Below are positions 9,669 through 20,811 of a DNA stretch of 64,000 nt, in pieces. Where the stretch lies: contig OY720639.1 of NCBI GenBank assembly GCA_963169105.1, forward strand, positions 95,988,559-96,052,558. Direction: 5' to 3'. Numbering within the stretch: the first letter of the stretch is position 1; each line of letters begins with the position of its first letter. This stretch comes from Ceriagrion tenellum (taxonomy: Eukaryota; Arthropoda; Insecta; Odonata; Coenagrionidae). The notes beneath the pieces were generated by a model, which ran no database searches, was not told where the DNA came from, and saw nothing but the letters and a program-made list of their open reading frames with translations. Both the position numbers and the translations under genes were made by a program.

Positions 9669-10861
9669 ATTTATGTGTGTGTGCTATAGTTCGTACTCAG
9701 CAATTTGTGATTTTGACAGTGGTACTACTCATTTTCTGTGGCTTTCAATATATAAATCTTGCTTACCCATCTTACGATTGCGCAGGAGATGACTTTTATT
9801 CTTAGATTGAGTGTTTGATGGGGTGGATTGTCTTTATTGGGCACTTAATATAGATTGTCTTTTAGTGTGCTGTAAAGGAATCGAATACTAGTCATGATGC
9901 TAGTCTTTCCGGGGAATCCAAGAGTTTTATCTTATTATGAATCACAAGAGACGACTCCTGTCTGGAATTTAAATGATTTAGCAGTCCGGAATGATCGATT
10001 TACACCATTTCGAAGCGTTACGAGAGTCAGCTGATTAATTTAAGGTCTTCTACTCGTAGTGAAACCATCTGTTTATTCAAATTTATTTATTCAGCGCATT
10101 GTCTCGGATGAGGACGAAAATCACGTTCACCTTTGAAGGATACCAAGCAAGTCCTTCGAAAATACACTATCTTTATTTACATGCGTAGGATTGTTCTAAC
10201 AAGGAGAATTTCTGAGAACTTTATCCATCTGCTAGCGGATTGAGGCCATTGAATTGTTGTAACTGTTGGTAACTTATGGGAGACCAGTATCAGTTCCCTC
10301 CTGAGAAAAAGGTAGCACTCCCTGTTGATTTGCGCTCAGCAAAAATGGAATTGGATGTCACGGGAAATGTGGAAGAGAAATGATTTCCTTAAATTTTCGT
10401 GCAAAAGATATTATAACTGACTCCTCACCAACGTGTTTAAGTTTTCTTTCTATGAATATTTCCTCCGTTAATCAGTGTCATGAAGCCTGAGCATCGCTTC
10501 CTTCAGATTTGCGTTTAGATTCCGATGTCAGTGCATGATTTTTTGCCAAAAATATTGTTCATTAGCATTGGTATGTCCGTATGGAAAGCTTGGATTTCAA
10601 TTGGAACGCTACTGGCAGAGTACGCGATTGACATGTGAAACTCATAGTTTTTTGTAGTATTACCGGTGACAGAATATACCACCCCTAATGGACGCTTTCT
10701 TGGTGACATCAATGTGTTGCAGGCTGTGGAAGTTGAGGGATGAGGCCCTTGGGTTGTTGCTGTTTACCTTTGGCGCTTATTGACGTCCACCAGCTCTGCC
10801 AGGTAAAATCTCGTTGAAATTCAGCATTATTATTTATTGATGTGTTTAGTTGGGGATTTTC
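9669..10861. other. Non-coding stretch, no feature seen
   Basis: About 1.2 kb of AT-rich sequence with scattered short frames (for example 10515-10712 -) and no recognisable motif or shared repeat. Confidence 0.35.
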
Positions 10862-11046
10862 CCCTAGGATATAACATCAAGGAAAAAGTCCCCAGTGGAA
10901 GATCAAGGAATAAGTTTATGGACCAAATAAAGAGAAAAGTACATAGGAAGAGATACCAGGAAGTAAGGGAACTAGCATTAGATAGGGAAGGCTGGAGAGC
11001 TACAGTCAAACAATCTTAAGATTGAACAACCAATGATGATGATAAT
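10862..11046 (+). pseudogene. LINE family 1, 3' end of ORF2 (5'-truncated)
   Basis: The frame 10837-11019 encodes the last about 50 residues of a non-LTR retrotransposon ORF2: a G-R-S-R-N-K-F segment (normally GRPRNK), then K-R-Y-Q-E-V-R-E-L-A-L-D-R-E-G-W-R near the end, followed by a stop at 11017-11019. The 3' flank ends in a GAT-type tail (CCAATGATGATGATAAT). The same end is found at 20812, 27462, 35628, 52195 and 58845. C-termini of the form GRPR...DRExWR are typical of RTE/CR1-like reverse transcriptases; the clade is not assigned. It is a dead 5'-truncated copy with a SINE inserted at its 3' edge. Confidence 0.75.
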
Positions 11047-11380
11047 AACATCAAGGCAGGGGGATATAGGTGGTGTGGTGACTGTAGTACTGGCTAACCA
11101 TACGGGCGGCTAGGGTTCAAATCCCTGCTGAGGATGATGTTTTTCAGAGGCAGCCCAGTCCCTACTTGAGTGCCGTGTGGAGGACACTTCAAGTACTGTA
11201 CTCCGCTTGTCGGATGAGACGTTAAACTGTGGTCCCCTTGGCGCCTTTCGTTAAGAGCAGGCTAATGCCGACGCCGGGTTTCTATCTACCCTTCCTCCCT
11301 TACCTCTCCCCTATGGCGCAAATGACCTCAGCTGTTGGTCGCCTCCCCAAAAATCCAATCCAATCCAACATCAAGGCAGG
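11047..11380 (+). mobile_element. SINE family A with 14-bp target-site duplication
   Basis: The element 11061-11366 is bracketed by AACATCAAGGCAGG at 11047-11060 and exactly at 11367-11380. The tRNA-like head carries GGCGGCTAGGGTTCAAATCC; the body has GCGCCTTTCGTTAAGAGCAG and GACGCCGGGTTTCT; the 3' end is a short AATCCAATCCAATCC repeat. The perfect duplication marks a comparatively recent insertion. It sits directly 3' of a LINE family 1 end. Confidence 0.92.
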
Positions 11381-11598
11381 CGTTAGAAAATGGACTCAAG
11401 AAATAATATATAATATCTCGAGTATTAGTACCATCTTCTAATTGATACGATTCGACGACATATCCTTATTTGGCCATTGAGAGTTTCCGCTATTTGTTAA
11501 TTCAGTAATAAGATCAATTGATGATTCACATGAGTTTGGAAAAATTGTCATGGGTGAAGTGGATCTTCATGACGCGATACGTTCTGTGTCGTCGTCTT

Positions 11599-12060
11599 AT
11601 GGCTGGTTGCAAGAACACTAAGTTACGGAATCAATAGTTATGAGATCCATAAATTTATAGATCTCATAAAAATATTCGTGTTACAGGAACACATGTGTAT
11701 ACGAGTTACATAACTCATTTACCTATAGTCAGCAGCTTCGAATATTCGATCTAATCATCGACCGCCGGAGAAAATTTACGAAAGTTTAGCCAATGAATAG
11801 TTGCTATTGCAGATAATAATTAATCAGTAAGAGTAAATTAAGTGGTCATTTGTCTCAAAACAACTCTATAATCAAGTGATTAAGTCTCTAAGCGGTTCAT
11901 TGCACATCCGCCATCTTGGCTACTTATAGAACTCATAACAACATACCATAGGTTATTAAACCAATAAATTTATCGCATGTATCTGCAACCATCATTGAAT
12001 GGGGCTCATGGGACCCATAACTTTGTAGAATACGTACGTGTCGTACCTGCAACTGAGCAT
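11599..12060 (+). mobile_element. 462-bp TIR family, copy 1
   Basis: Begins ATGGCTGGTTGCAAGAAC and ends GTACCTGCAACTGAGCAT, imperfect terminal inverted repeats. It is colinear with copies at 22646-23108 (inverted) and 39965-40425, all 461-463 bp. A near-perfect 26-bp palindrome, TGAGATCCATAAA/TTTATAGATCTCA, lies just inside the left end (11641-11666). Shared internal words include CCGCCATCTTGGCTACTTAT and AGTAAGAGTAAATTA. There is no ORF, so it is non-autonomous; the superfamily is unknown because no clear target-site duplication is visible. Confidence 0.8.
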
Positions 12061-12806
12061 TAGTCGTTCTTTCTCGTCTCTTGATCACTTTCCCAAGGAG
12101 TCGGGAGTCATATGCGTGTTGGTGTTATTTATTTTTTTAAAAATTGCATTAATTTTTTTCTCGAACGCAAGGTCAAATGAAAACTACTTAAGGCAAAATG
12201 ATATGAATATTTATGCTCAGGTAACCTCAAAGCTATCGTTAGAGGTCAAATTAGCGTTAGAGTCGTGTAATAGTTTGTTCGAGCAGCATTTCAAGTCGGA
12301 CTGTCGTCAAAGACGTCGGATCGGTGGGAAGTCGCTTGATGGAACGCTATTCGACTCGGAATCCCCCTCCCAAGATGGGGAACGGCGTTGGCAACACCCG
12401 CCTCGAGTGGAGGTCGTCTGTAATGAGAGACGATTGAGAATAGAAGGATGTTTGGCCATGAAAATGCTGGCGTTGTATACCCACATCTGCCTGCGGTGGA
12501 GGAAACAGCTGCCCTTGTGCCAACGGGAAGTCAGAGGAGAGAGAGCAACTCTCGCAGAAGCTAGTGGCTGACGGAATCGCTGATCGCTTAGTCACGGCGT
12601 TGATTAGCCCGATGGAAGAAGTAGGAAGTGACGGATGGGTGGTAAGAAGTGGAAGTGGGAAAAAGCTTACCTGTATTTTCTAACTATTTCACGCTTTCGG
12701 TAACCAAATATTTTCTACTAACCGCGAGCTTTTGCCCAACCTTCTGCCGGCTTCTCATGGCAATAGTAAATTTCTTCATGATCATTTCTGCCGGATATAA
12801 GATGTA
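12061..12806. other. Unassigned segment with the 3' part of a 177-residue open frame
   Basis: A + strand frame starts inside the 462-bp element at 12038 and runs to 12571. Its first third is hydrophobic then asparagine-rich, its latter half arginine-rich. The start within a transposon and the absence of a domain argue against a gene. The stretch 12290-12600 is richer in CpG than its surroundings. Confidence 0.2.
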
Positions 12807-13438
12807 AAGTCAAACCTCCCAATAGCGGATACGTTTGGGCCCGGAAAAATCGTTCACTATTAAGCGGTGTCCGCTATTCAGAGGGGACCGAAATTACGAC
12901 TCGCTCTCTATCCTGTAACGACGCCGGTACATTAAAATATGAAGGCGTTAATAATTTTCATTTATCTTTTATGTCTTAATATTGAAAATTCACACATTTC
13001 TACAAAAAATATGGAATGAAATCATTATACATTTTTTATCCATAGAGCAACTGGTAGCCCATCACCATCAAAACTGAAGTCGAAAACGTGGCCCCTTGAA
13101 AAAAGACAATACATGCCTTTAGGAATTTAATATAGATTAATTACAAAAACCGAAATAATTATATGCACTTAGTTTATAAAACAAATCAAATGATATCAAT
13201 TAAGGAGGAATGTCGTTCCTTCCAGAAATGGGGTTTATTGTTCATGGGAGGAGACATTTTTTCATAAGCTCGTCGCGATTGTCCGTTAACGGAGGGAATT
13301 GAAAGAAAAATGTTTATTGTGTTTTGCCTGCGTCCGTCATTGAGAATTTCCGCTATTTGAAGGTATAATTTCCATGTTCTACGGCTGGGGATTGAAAAAC
13401 TGCCCGTTTTTAGGTGTCCGTCTAGGGAGGTTTGACTG
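12807..13438. mobile_element. TA-flanked TIR element, Tc1/mariner (pogo-like) type
   Basis: The left end AAGTCAAACCTCCCAATAGC and the reverse complement of the right end CAGTCAAACCTCCCTAGAC are matching terminal inverted repeats, flanked by TA dinucleotides at 12805-12806 and 13439-13440. TA duplication and a terminal CAGT-like motif fit the Tc1/mariner superfamily, pogo-like branch (family knowledge). The 632-bp interior has no transposase; the 85-residue minus frame at 13186-13443 overlaps the TIR. Non-autonomous remnant. Confidence 0.6.
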
Positions 13439-14316
13439 TACAAGGATATATTTGGCCATTTTAGTATTTAGCAATGGAAACCACTAACTGTTACGATTTG
13501 AATTTTTTATCATCTTTAATCAATTTTAGTTACCCCTTGTCCCTGTTGAGATTGTATGGTCTCCTTAATATTTACATCGCTTCAGGGATTGGTAGAGATA
13601 TACTTTCATTAGTTACCAGTAGCTTGGGATAAATAAATACACCAAACACACTGAAAAATAATGGTTAAAACTCTAACATTCTAATTTGAAATGGAGTTTG
13701 AATGGGGAATTAAATACTCACGGATTAAGCAAAATTAATCAAAGGTGCTCAGATGTGACTTATTCACTAACAGTTATTTCTTTTTCGGAAAATGGACTTT
13801 TTCATCCCCAAATCGCTCTACCGCTAGTTTTTGCGAGGATTGTGAATTGGATTTTGCGATCCTGCGTGAAATGCGTTTGTTTTGCTCAGGTATATACATT
13901 TGTTTTAACCCATGGCCGTTAATGACTTCACATTCTCCACTCGAATCCATCCTCGCGGTTTTTCGTCTCTGTGTATTACAAGATTCCGTTCGCCCTCCCT
14001 TCCACTCCTGCCTTCCAGATCTGTGAATCATCTTGTTTTTCCGTTGTCTCTCGAGTCATTAGGCCCTTCCCAGTGTTTGTAGCTGCGCTCTTCCGTGAGT
14101 CGCTTTTAGAAAATGAGCGCATGACACCTTTAACTCCGTTTTTTTTTCAAATTATCGATAATATGGTAATTTTCCAATGGCAGAGAAGTATGATCCAGCA
14201 CGATTATTAGCGATTCCCGTGGAAGTATGATCTGGGGAAACGCTAAATTAAAGAAATTTCCAAACATTGCATTTAACAAATGATGTGGTACGAAGTCACT
14301 CGCACGGGTGCATATA
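13439..14316. other. Non-coding stretch, no feature seen
   Basis: Overlapping open frames at 13686-14210 on both strands reflect chance; none shows a domain or membrane topology I can defend. Confidence 0.3.
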
Positions 14317-14496
14317 CACCAGGGTTGAAATTCGCTCTGAAAAAAATCATTTGACTTGACCGGGATACGAACCTGGATCTCCCAATTGACGGTCAGGTGT
14401 TTTAGCCAGTTACACCACCAAGCCATCTTCCTTCAAGGCGAAAGACCATCCCGGTCAAGTCAAATGATTTTTTCATAGCAAATTTCAACCCTGGTG
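14317..14496. repeat. Palindrome with 50-bp arms enclosing a tRNA-like sequence
   Basis: The left arm 14317-14366 (CACCAGGGTTGAAATTCGCT...) is the reverse complement of the right arm 14448-14496 with a few mismatches. The arms include ATCATTTGACTTGACCGGGA and its complement. The loop holds a minus-strand tRNA-like head. Probably two SINE copies in inverted orientation sharing one head, or a foldback derivative. Confidence 0.8.
14356..14427 (-). mobile_element. tRNA-like SINE head inside the palindrome
   Basis: On the minus strand: GGCTTGGTGGTGTAACTGGC (A-box-like) then CCAGGTTCGTATCCCGG (B-box-like arm). Spacing fits a tRNA-derived promoter. The acceptor stem does not pair well and no CCA-independent mature tRNA structure is evident, so it is taken as a SINE head rather than a functional tRNA gene. 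Confidence 0.6.
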
Positions 14497-14692
14497 CTAA
14501 ATTTAAGGTTGGGTTTTCTATTTCTGCCTACATCTCGCGGTGGTATGTTTCTTGGAGGACTCTCGTAGTTGTTTCTTGTGGAATATTTAGATGACGAATC
14601 CCAACTGAGGAATAAGACTTACATTAACTGAAATAGGTTTGTTATTTTGGGGAGACGTTCGAAAACTCAGGTAATTTTCGCCGTTGAGTATA

Positions 14693-14958
14693 GGTAGGAA
14701 GAATTACGGGGTAACGAGGCGTTACGGAGGACGGGTGGAGAGAAACCCGGCGTCGGCAATGCCTACTCTTAACGAAAGGCGCCAGGAGGGGTCCACAGTT
14801 TAACTGACCCATCCGACAGGCGGAGTACTTCAATTTAAGTGCTCCCCGCAAAGCACTATTTGGTATCAGGATTTTCACGCAATCAACATGTACGAGGATT
14901 CGAAACAAGGCCCTTGAGATGGAACACTTATACTCGAGTTGCATCACCAACCCGATCC
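14693..14958 (-). mobile_element. SINE family A, diverged copy
   Basis: Minus-strand copy containing GGCGCCTTTCGTTAAGAG, GCCGACGCCGGGTTTCTC and CCACCCGTCCTCC. The tRNA-like head is eroded: the B-box region reads TTTCGAATCC. Target-site duplication not found. Confidence 0.8.
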
Positions 14959-17024
14959 TCGAAACAGAAATTGGTGTAAGTAATTGTCTTCACTTTTGGT
15001 ATTTATACTCAGCGAACTGCGTTAGTTCTTGCATTTATACCTGTGGATTCGTTCGTGAGTGCCACTACACGCGAAGTTATCGAAAGAGTGAATGAGATCT
15101 GTGCAACTTGTCAATGGAATTGGATCAAAAGCGTTTCATGAAATAGCTTTACAATATAATCTACATCTACACACTACCTTGTGAGCCGCCGCATGGGCGT
15201 GTGTCAGGGGTGTTAGGTCACCAGTTCTGTGAAGATGTGAGGGATAAGGTTTTGGGAGGAGAAATCATGACGTGTATCATGGGAGTATATTTATTGGAGC
15301 TCAGTTTTATTGCTGTCGCTTATTGCGTGCGGGAAGAACAAGTTTTGGTACCTATCTGTTCGGCAATGTATCTCTCTTATTTCATCGCTTCTGTCTGACC
15401 CAGAGAAATAGTGAGGCGTCATGATAATGTTCTCTGTGTCGCTCTGAAATGCACCAGTTCTGAATTTCTCAAGCAAGCTAAGGCTAGCGTGTAGCCTCCA
15501 AGTCTCTAGGGGCTCCCACCTTAATCCCTCTAAAAGTTGTGAAATACCATAAGTTTGCTCGCGGCAGGTTTTAGCTTGGCGTGCAGCTTTTATTTGTATT
15601 TTATTAATTTTTTGGAGAAATAATAGTGCCTAACCGGTGATTAATTTAATTTTTAAGTTTTCTTGTATGATTCCGTCTGTGGGATGTGATGTTGAATTGT
15701 AAGAGTCCTTGTCTCCATCCTTTAAGATTAAGCCAACGCCAAATTCGGTTTATATATACCCTTCTCCTTAATCTCCATTGAATCCGTATATTCCTTAGCG
15801 GGTCAAATGGCCGTAGAAGGCCCTTGCCTTCCCGTGCAACGAGCCAGAAGTCAAATAGCCGCACCAAAGCAAAGTTCGTGCAAATTCCAGTTTCCCACTC
15901 GCTCGCTTGATGTTCCTCGAGGTTCCTCAAGGTCTTTAATCGCCGCTTTCTTATCGGTCCGAGCATGGGATCAATCAGGGCTATCTAGCTACTAATCAAG
16001 CGGCTCCAATCTCCCGAAACTGGAGAGGTAGCGCCCTAGGGTTTGTCGAAATTCCAGGAAATCCGCCACTGATTTCGACTCGGACAGGAAAAGGGGCCTA
16101 GAAATTTGGCCAGTATTGATTTTGTGTTGAGTGAATATAATCAAGTGGAATTTTTAAATGCTCAGATCCAAAATATTAATTAAACCTCAGTCTAATGTAG
16201 TGCGTTAAAAATAATTCAGCGTAGGTGAGAGATGTCACGTTCTCCCTGTGAAAATCAAGGAATGGTATTCCATTGGATATATATATATTTCAAATCAGCG
16301 AAGAACATCAAAAAGAAAATAGTGTCCAAGGATTATAGTATTTAAAATGGATCTGGCCTCAGAGCCACATTTTCCATATTATTTGAGTGTAGCAGCTTTG
16401 AATTGCATTTCATCAACTAAAATGAAAATGAAATAGGGTTTGCGGGCTCCTTTGACTGTAATTCAACCTTGAAAGTGGAGATTGTAACCGGGGCTCTGAT
16501 GGAGATAGCTCAGATTTAAGCAGAAAAATGGCATTTTAAAGGAGAAAGCATATTCAAGATTTTATTTAAAGCTGTTTATAAGAAGTGAAAAGTTTTGAGA
16601 AATGTAATAAAATTAAAATATAGGCATCCTACCACTTCTTTTTTTTAATAAGTTATTAGCGAATTACTGCCGTCATTTAAGTCGAAATGCGGTAGTTCCA
16701 CACAAATGACGCTGCTGTCGGCTCCTATGGCTGGACTAATTTTGTACCGTAATTTTAATTGTCAACAGTTAGATGTCTTTATCAATAAAAGCAGGATGTT
16801 TTAATGGGAGTTAATAGAAATGTGTAATTTAAGATTTGTTTGGACTCACATAGACCAGCGCCACAGTAAAAATATTGTATGATCCTGAGGATTGGATGAT
16901 TATAGGATAACTATGGCATTTTGCAAACGCGTATAAGATAGCCATTGAATACTTAGAAGGTGAGAGTCCTAATCTGTGGTTTTGAAGGAAGGTTTAGAGC
17001 TGATTGCTGTTGTGTTAGCATTGT
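14959..17024. other. Mostly unassigned; one degraded SINE body at 15668-15790
   Basis: At 15668-15790 (+) the sequence follows the SINE family A body in degraded form (CCGTCTGTGGGATG, AAGATTAAGCCAACGCC, CCCTTCTCCTTA). A short TA-repeat lies near 16280. Otherwise AT-rich with no gene or RNA motif. Confidence 0.4.
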
Positions 17025-17160
17025 GGGTCGCGGGCCCCGTTGGCGACAGGGTAGTGTCCTCGCCTGCTAACATGAGGGTCGCGAGTTCGAATCTCACCTG
17101 GGTATATTTATCACCAATCAGGGCATGGGCGTTTGTCTTCGTCTGTTGTTACAGTTATTC
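17025..17160 (+). mobile_element. SINE family B, tRNA-like head and short body
   Basis: GGGCCCCGTTGGCGACAGGG begins a tRNA-like head, with GCTAACATGAGGGTCGC and B box GAGTTCGAATCTC. The body CATGGGCGTTTGTCTTCG follows. A relative with the same head order lies at 26069-26235. Distinct from family A, whose body it lacks. Confidence 0.7.
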
Positions 17161-17195
17161 ACCTGATATAAATTGGCCCAAGGTGCTGTATTCGA

Positions 17196-17526
17196 GGTAG
17201 TTAGAGGATGGGATATTTGGGTAGGCGACCAACGGCTAAGGTCATTTGCGCCATAGGGGATAGGTAAGGGAGGAAGGGTGGATAGAAACCCGGCGTCGGC
17301 ATTAGCCTGCTCTTAACGAAAGGCGCCAAGGGGACCACGGTTTAACGTCTCATCCGACAGACGGAGTACTGAACTTGAAGTGCCCTCCACAAGACACTCA
17401 AGTAGGGATCGGGTTCCTTTGAAAAACATCCGCCACTGCAGGGATTTGAACCCTGGAACCCTGGCCGCCCGTGTGGTTGTTGAGTACTCTAACCACCACA
17501 CCAACCCGATGCCCCCGGTAGTTAAG
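17196..17526 (-). mobile_element. SINE family A, full length with short TSD
   Basis: Element 17206-17515 on the minus strand: head with B box GGGTTCAAATCC, body with GCGCCTTTCGTTAAGAGCAG and GACGCCGGGTTTCTATCC, end at GGTCGCCTACCCAAATATCC. It is flanked by GGTAGTTAGA (17196-17205) and GGTAGTTAAG (17517-17526), a probable duplication with mismatches at the end. The second B-box-like motif near 17450 suggests a small duplication in the head. Confidence 0.9.
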
Positions 17527-19201
17527 ATAAAATAACTAAATTGACTGAATTATTTACCATGCGATCTCATTGTCGGCAGCGTTGATATTAATGTTTCGTC
17601 CTCCATTTCGATGAGAAATTGATTATTTCGTCCAGCACATTCATAAATCTAGAAGAGGTTCCTTTTGATGTTGCAATCCCATTTACTAAAAAGGTCGAGC
17701 TGGAAGAGTCCATTTCCACGAGGTTTGAGATCTTAAGGGTCCAAGCGAGACTATTTCCAAATGGGACGTGGGTGAAGTCGGCAGGAGTTGAAACATTTTG
17801 ACAGAATGAAAGTGTTTACGACCTTTACCGCCTCCTGCCGTTCATTCTGCCTCCCTTTTTTTATCGTTCACGTCTTTTCTTCTGGAGGAGTTGATGGGCG
17901 GACCTTTCCATTCACTCCCGTTTACTTCCGTGCTTGTCTTCCAACAGAAGAAGCGCTTTTATGCCATCTTCCCATCATCCCGTGGCAGGAACACGGGCTC
18001 TGCTTGGAAGCTCGCACGCGAGGGTCGAGGGGGGGCAGGGTAGGTGATATAACCATCCCCCGTCTTTCGTGTTTCGGAGGGAAATCACTTGCTGAGATCG
18101 AAATAGCCCGAGTTCTTTCAGTTTTGTTGATGATGTTATCGGGGAAAGGTAGCTGTTTATTGGATGAATAGTGTGTTCTTTGAATTCGATGGTCCCTTGG
18201 TCAATGCGGTGGTATTTTATGATTATGAAAAAACGATATTAACCCAGCAGATTGCATATCACTTCTTTTCAGCCCTTTAACTCTATTCATTGCCAAATAA
18301 AAATTTTCCCAAAAGTAGCGATGGTATTCTGTTTTCAGTATACACTTTTCTAATTTCGCCATGAAGTTCAAGATCTCGACTCTTATCTACATACGTTAAT
18401 ATAACTTCGACTACTGCTACATTGGCTCTTTATATTCCTTATCCTTGCTCGAGATGCGTTATGGAAGTATGTAGGATATTAAGTCTGATATTTGGCTGTC
18501 TTTTCATCCTTTTTTAAAAAAGGTTTTATTTCCACCTGTTCTCCTGGGTGAAAACTTGTAATTGAAATTTATCCTACATACAGATGACGTAGAGCTCTGA
18601 AATTTCGTCCATAGACTCACTTCCGGTGACAATACTGTGATATATTAAAATAATTGACTAACTACTCGTTTACTTAGAGGTTTTCTTGAGAATGAGCTGT
18701 TAGTCTGCGTCAAATATTGTTGCCAAAATTTAAACAGCTTTCCGTTCATTTAGAAATCTGAAATTCTGTCCATAAACTTGAGATGGGCAAACCCGTTAAT
18801 TTTTGGGAACTTGTTCACTCTGGACTGGTCCTTTTTGGGACCCGTTCCACTTCTCTTGTTCACTGTTCCTTTTTTATTGGTGGTCATGTATTTTTATTTT
18901 TAATATCTTCCTGGTTTAAAGAATTTGAAAAAAAACTAGAAATACTTGGTATACCGTAATGTCGGCGTTTAAGAATGTTCGATGAAATAAAAGATGGAAG
19001 GTGATAATACCAACTTTTTACATGGTTTCATAAATAGGTGTAATTTATGTAAAGAAAAATAAGTACTGCTGATTACTCCGTAAGCATCAGCAAATGAATT
19101 TTTTTCTGTATTATAAAGAAAAGTGCTATCTGTTGAAGATAGGAGCGAAGGAGAGGAAGTAATGACGGACCGAGTGGACCTACGGACCGAATGGAACGAA
19201 G
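17527..19201. other. Non-coding stretch, no confident feature
   Basis: A 127-residue + strand frame at 17788-18171 has no recognisable domain. At 18782 GATGGGCAAACCCG followed by repeated GTTC words begins a GTTC-rich region that may be the outer part of the repeat complex ending near 19672. Confidence 0.3.
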
Positions 19202-19530
19202 GACCGAAAGGAACGATAGGACCGAAATGAATGATTGGACCGAAAGGAACGATAGGACGGAAAGGAACGAAGGGACGATAAGACCGATAAGAACGAAGGA
19301 ACGATAAGACCTAAAGGAACGAAGGAACGATAAGGCCTAAAGGAACGAAGGAACGATAAGACCGAAAGGAACGAAGGAACGATAAGACCGAAAGGAACGA
19401 AGGAACGATAAGACCGAAAGGAACGAAGGAACGATAAGACCGAAAGGAACGAAGGAACGATAAGACCGAAAGGAACGAAGGAACGATAAGACCGAAAGGA
19501 ATGAAAGAACGATAAGACCGAAAGGAACGG
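19202..19530. repeat. Minisatellite: 18-bp units passing into ten 26-bp units
   Basis: From 19202 to 19259 the unit is 18 bp (GACCGAAAGGAACGATAG). From 19260 to 19519 there are ten consecutive 26-bp units (GAAAGGAACGAAGGAACG + ATAAGACC), six of them nearly identical. The 26-mer equals the 18-mer plus an 8-bp GAAGGAAC block. The minus-strand open frame 19311-19568 is only the translated repeat. Confidence 0.95.
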
Positions 19531-19584
19531 TCGTTCCTTAGAAGTCGGTCCTCGGTCCTACCGTTCAATCCATGGATCCGTTCC

Positions 19585-19672
19585 TTCGGATCAGTTCGTT
19601 CGCGAACGACCCACCTTTACCATAAACCTACTTTCGGATCAGTTCGTTCTTGAACGACCCACCTTTACCATA
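19585..19672. repeat. 48-bp spaced direct repeat beside the minisatellite
   Basis: TTCGGATCAGTTCGTTC...GAACGACCCACC at 19585-19624 recurs at 19633-19672 with two changes. Each unit contains a small palindrome (CGTTCGCGAACG in the first). It shares the GTTC/GAAC theme of the adjacent minisatellite and may be the terminal part of the same repeat complex. Confidence 0.8.
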
Positions 19673-20193
19673 GACAATACCGATGACAATACATTTCGGA
19701 CAATTTCGGTGACAATACATTAATCAATTAACACCGACGCTAATGAATTAATTGCTCGTTTATATCCGAGAGATGAACCTTCAATTCCAGCGCCCCTCTT
19801 CTCCCCGAAGGAGACGTTCTCCTCGGTTGTTGCTGTCGTTCACGGAATGATCCGTTCCAAGATCCGCTCAATGAAAGGCGCAACGTTACTGACGTGCCCG
19901 AAAACAAAAAATATTTCAAGCATTGGGGTTGGATCCATTACAGATGTAATTTATAACGTTATAATTTGATTACAAGTAATTGAAAACTAAAAAGTTGTGA
20001 AACGATAAATGCTTTATCCTTAAAAAGTCCGTTTTTACTTTTTATTATCATCCCTGAATTTAATAGATTTCTGACTTATATTTATCGCCTCTTCAAGTGA
20101 TGATAACGATATTTTTTTCCGCATAGTGCTTGTCAACCTATCAACGTGTTTGTTCGACCCATTTACATTTCTTGTTCCCCTGCGTAAAATTAG

Positions 20194-20385
20194 CCGGCGG
20201 AAGCCTGTGGAGTCAAGTGATAGGCTACAAACGTAAACGGCATGGCTACATGAATCGACGGACAAGATTTTATGGTTATGAAGTTAAAAACTTAATTACG
20301 TACCTTAAACTGAGACGATTTTACTCGACGGAATTAATTTTGCATCAGAAGGAAAAAAGTTTCGTTGCAATCTGGTGTTCTTCAG
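20194..20385 (+). CDS. Candidate internal exon, unrecognised protein (weak)
   Basis: An open frame of about 63 codons runs from a possible acceptor (pyrimidine tract CTTGTTCCCC, then AATTAG ending 20193) to a good donor, TTCTTCAG followed by GTAAATG (GT at 20386). Translated in the open frame it is rich in Lys, Arg and Tyr. Length is 192 bp, starting with two and ending with one base of a split codon. These phases are compatible with the candidate exons at 39030 and 48197. No domain is recognised, and an open frame of this size is expected by chance somewhere in 64 kb. Confidence 0.13.
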
Positions 20386-20811
20386 GTAAATGTTAACCTG
20401 CTCTGTAGTTTCGGCATATGTAGGAAGGTGGCATCGTCGTCTACTCCTTGCTGGTGTTATGATATTTTGATAGTTGTTGCAGTTATAACTGTAATCAAGT
20501 AGTTTAATTCAGGAGAACCTCAAAAACTTTGTTGCTTTTGACATTAATTGGTGGTGGAAAATTATTCAAAGTACAGGTTACATTACGCGAACGGTCTATC
20601 GTCATTCAGTATTCCAAATACATTTTAATTGTTAAATCTTTACAGTCAAATAACCACTATTGTATGCAGATACTGTTTGATCATATGGTCGCGCTAAGTT
20701 TTTATCAGAAGCCAAAGTTTTGGAGAAAGTAAACTATTTCTTTTATCTACAATGTGGTAAGAGATTGCCACAGTGTACGGTATTTGAATCATGTATGAAG
20801 ATTTCTAGATA
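20386..20811. other. Non-coding stretch, no feature seen
   Basis: AT-rich, no motif or shared repeat recognised. Confidence 0.35.

Noticed and set aside
12038..12571. 177-residue open frame
   Set aside because: Begins inside a 462-bp transposon copy and has no recognisable domain.
14356..14427. Functional tRNA gene
   Set aside because: A and B boxes are present but the acceptor stem does not pair and the sequence is embedded in an inverted SINE-like repeat.
19260..19519. Possible CRISPR-like array
   Set aside because: The units are contiguous tandem repeats without spacers, in an animal-like genome.
19311..19568. 85-residue frame with repeated F-R-S-Y-R-S-F
   Set aside because: Direct translation of the 26-bp minisatellite on the minus strand; not a gene.
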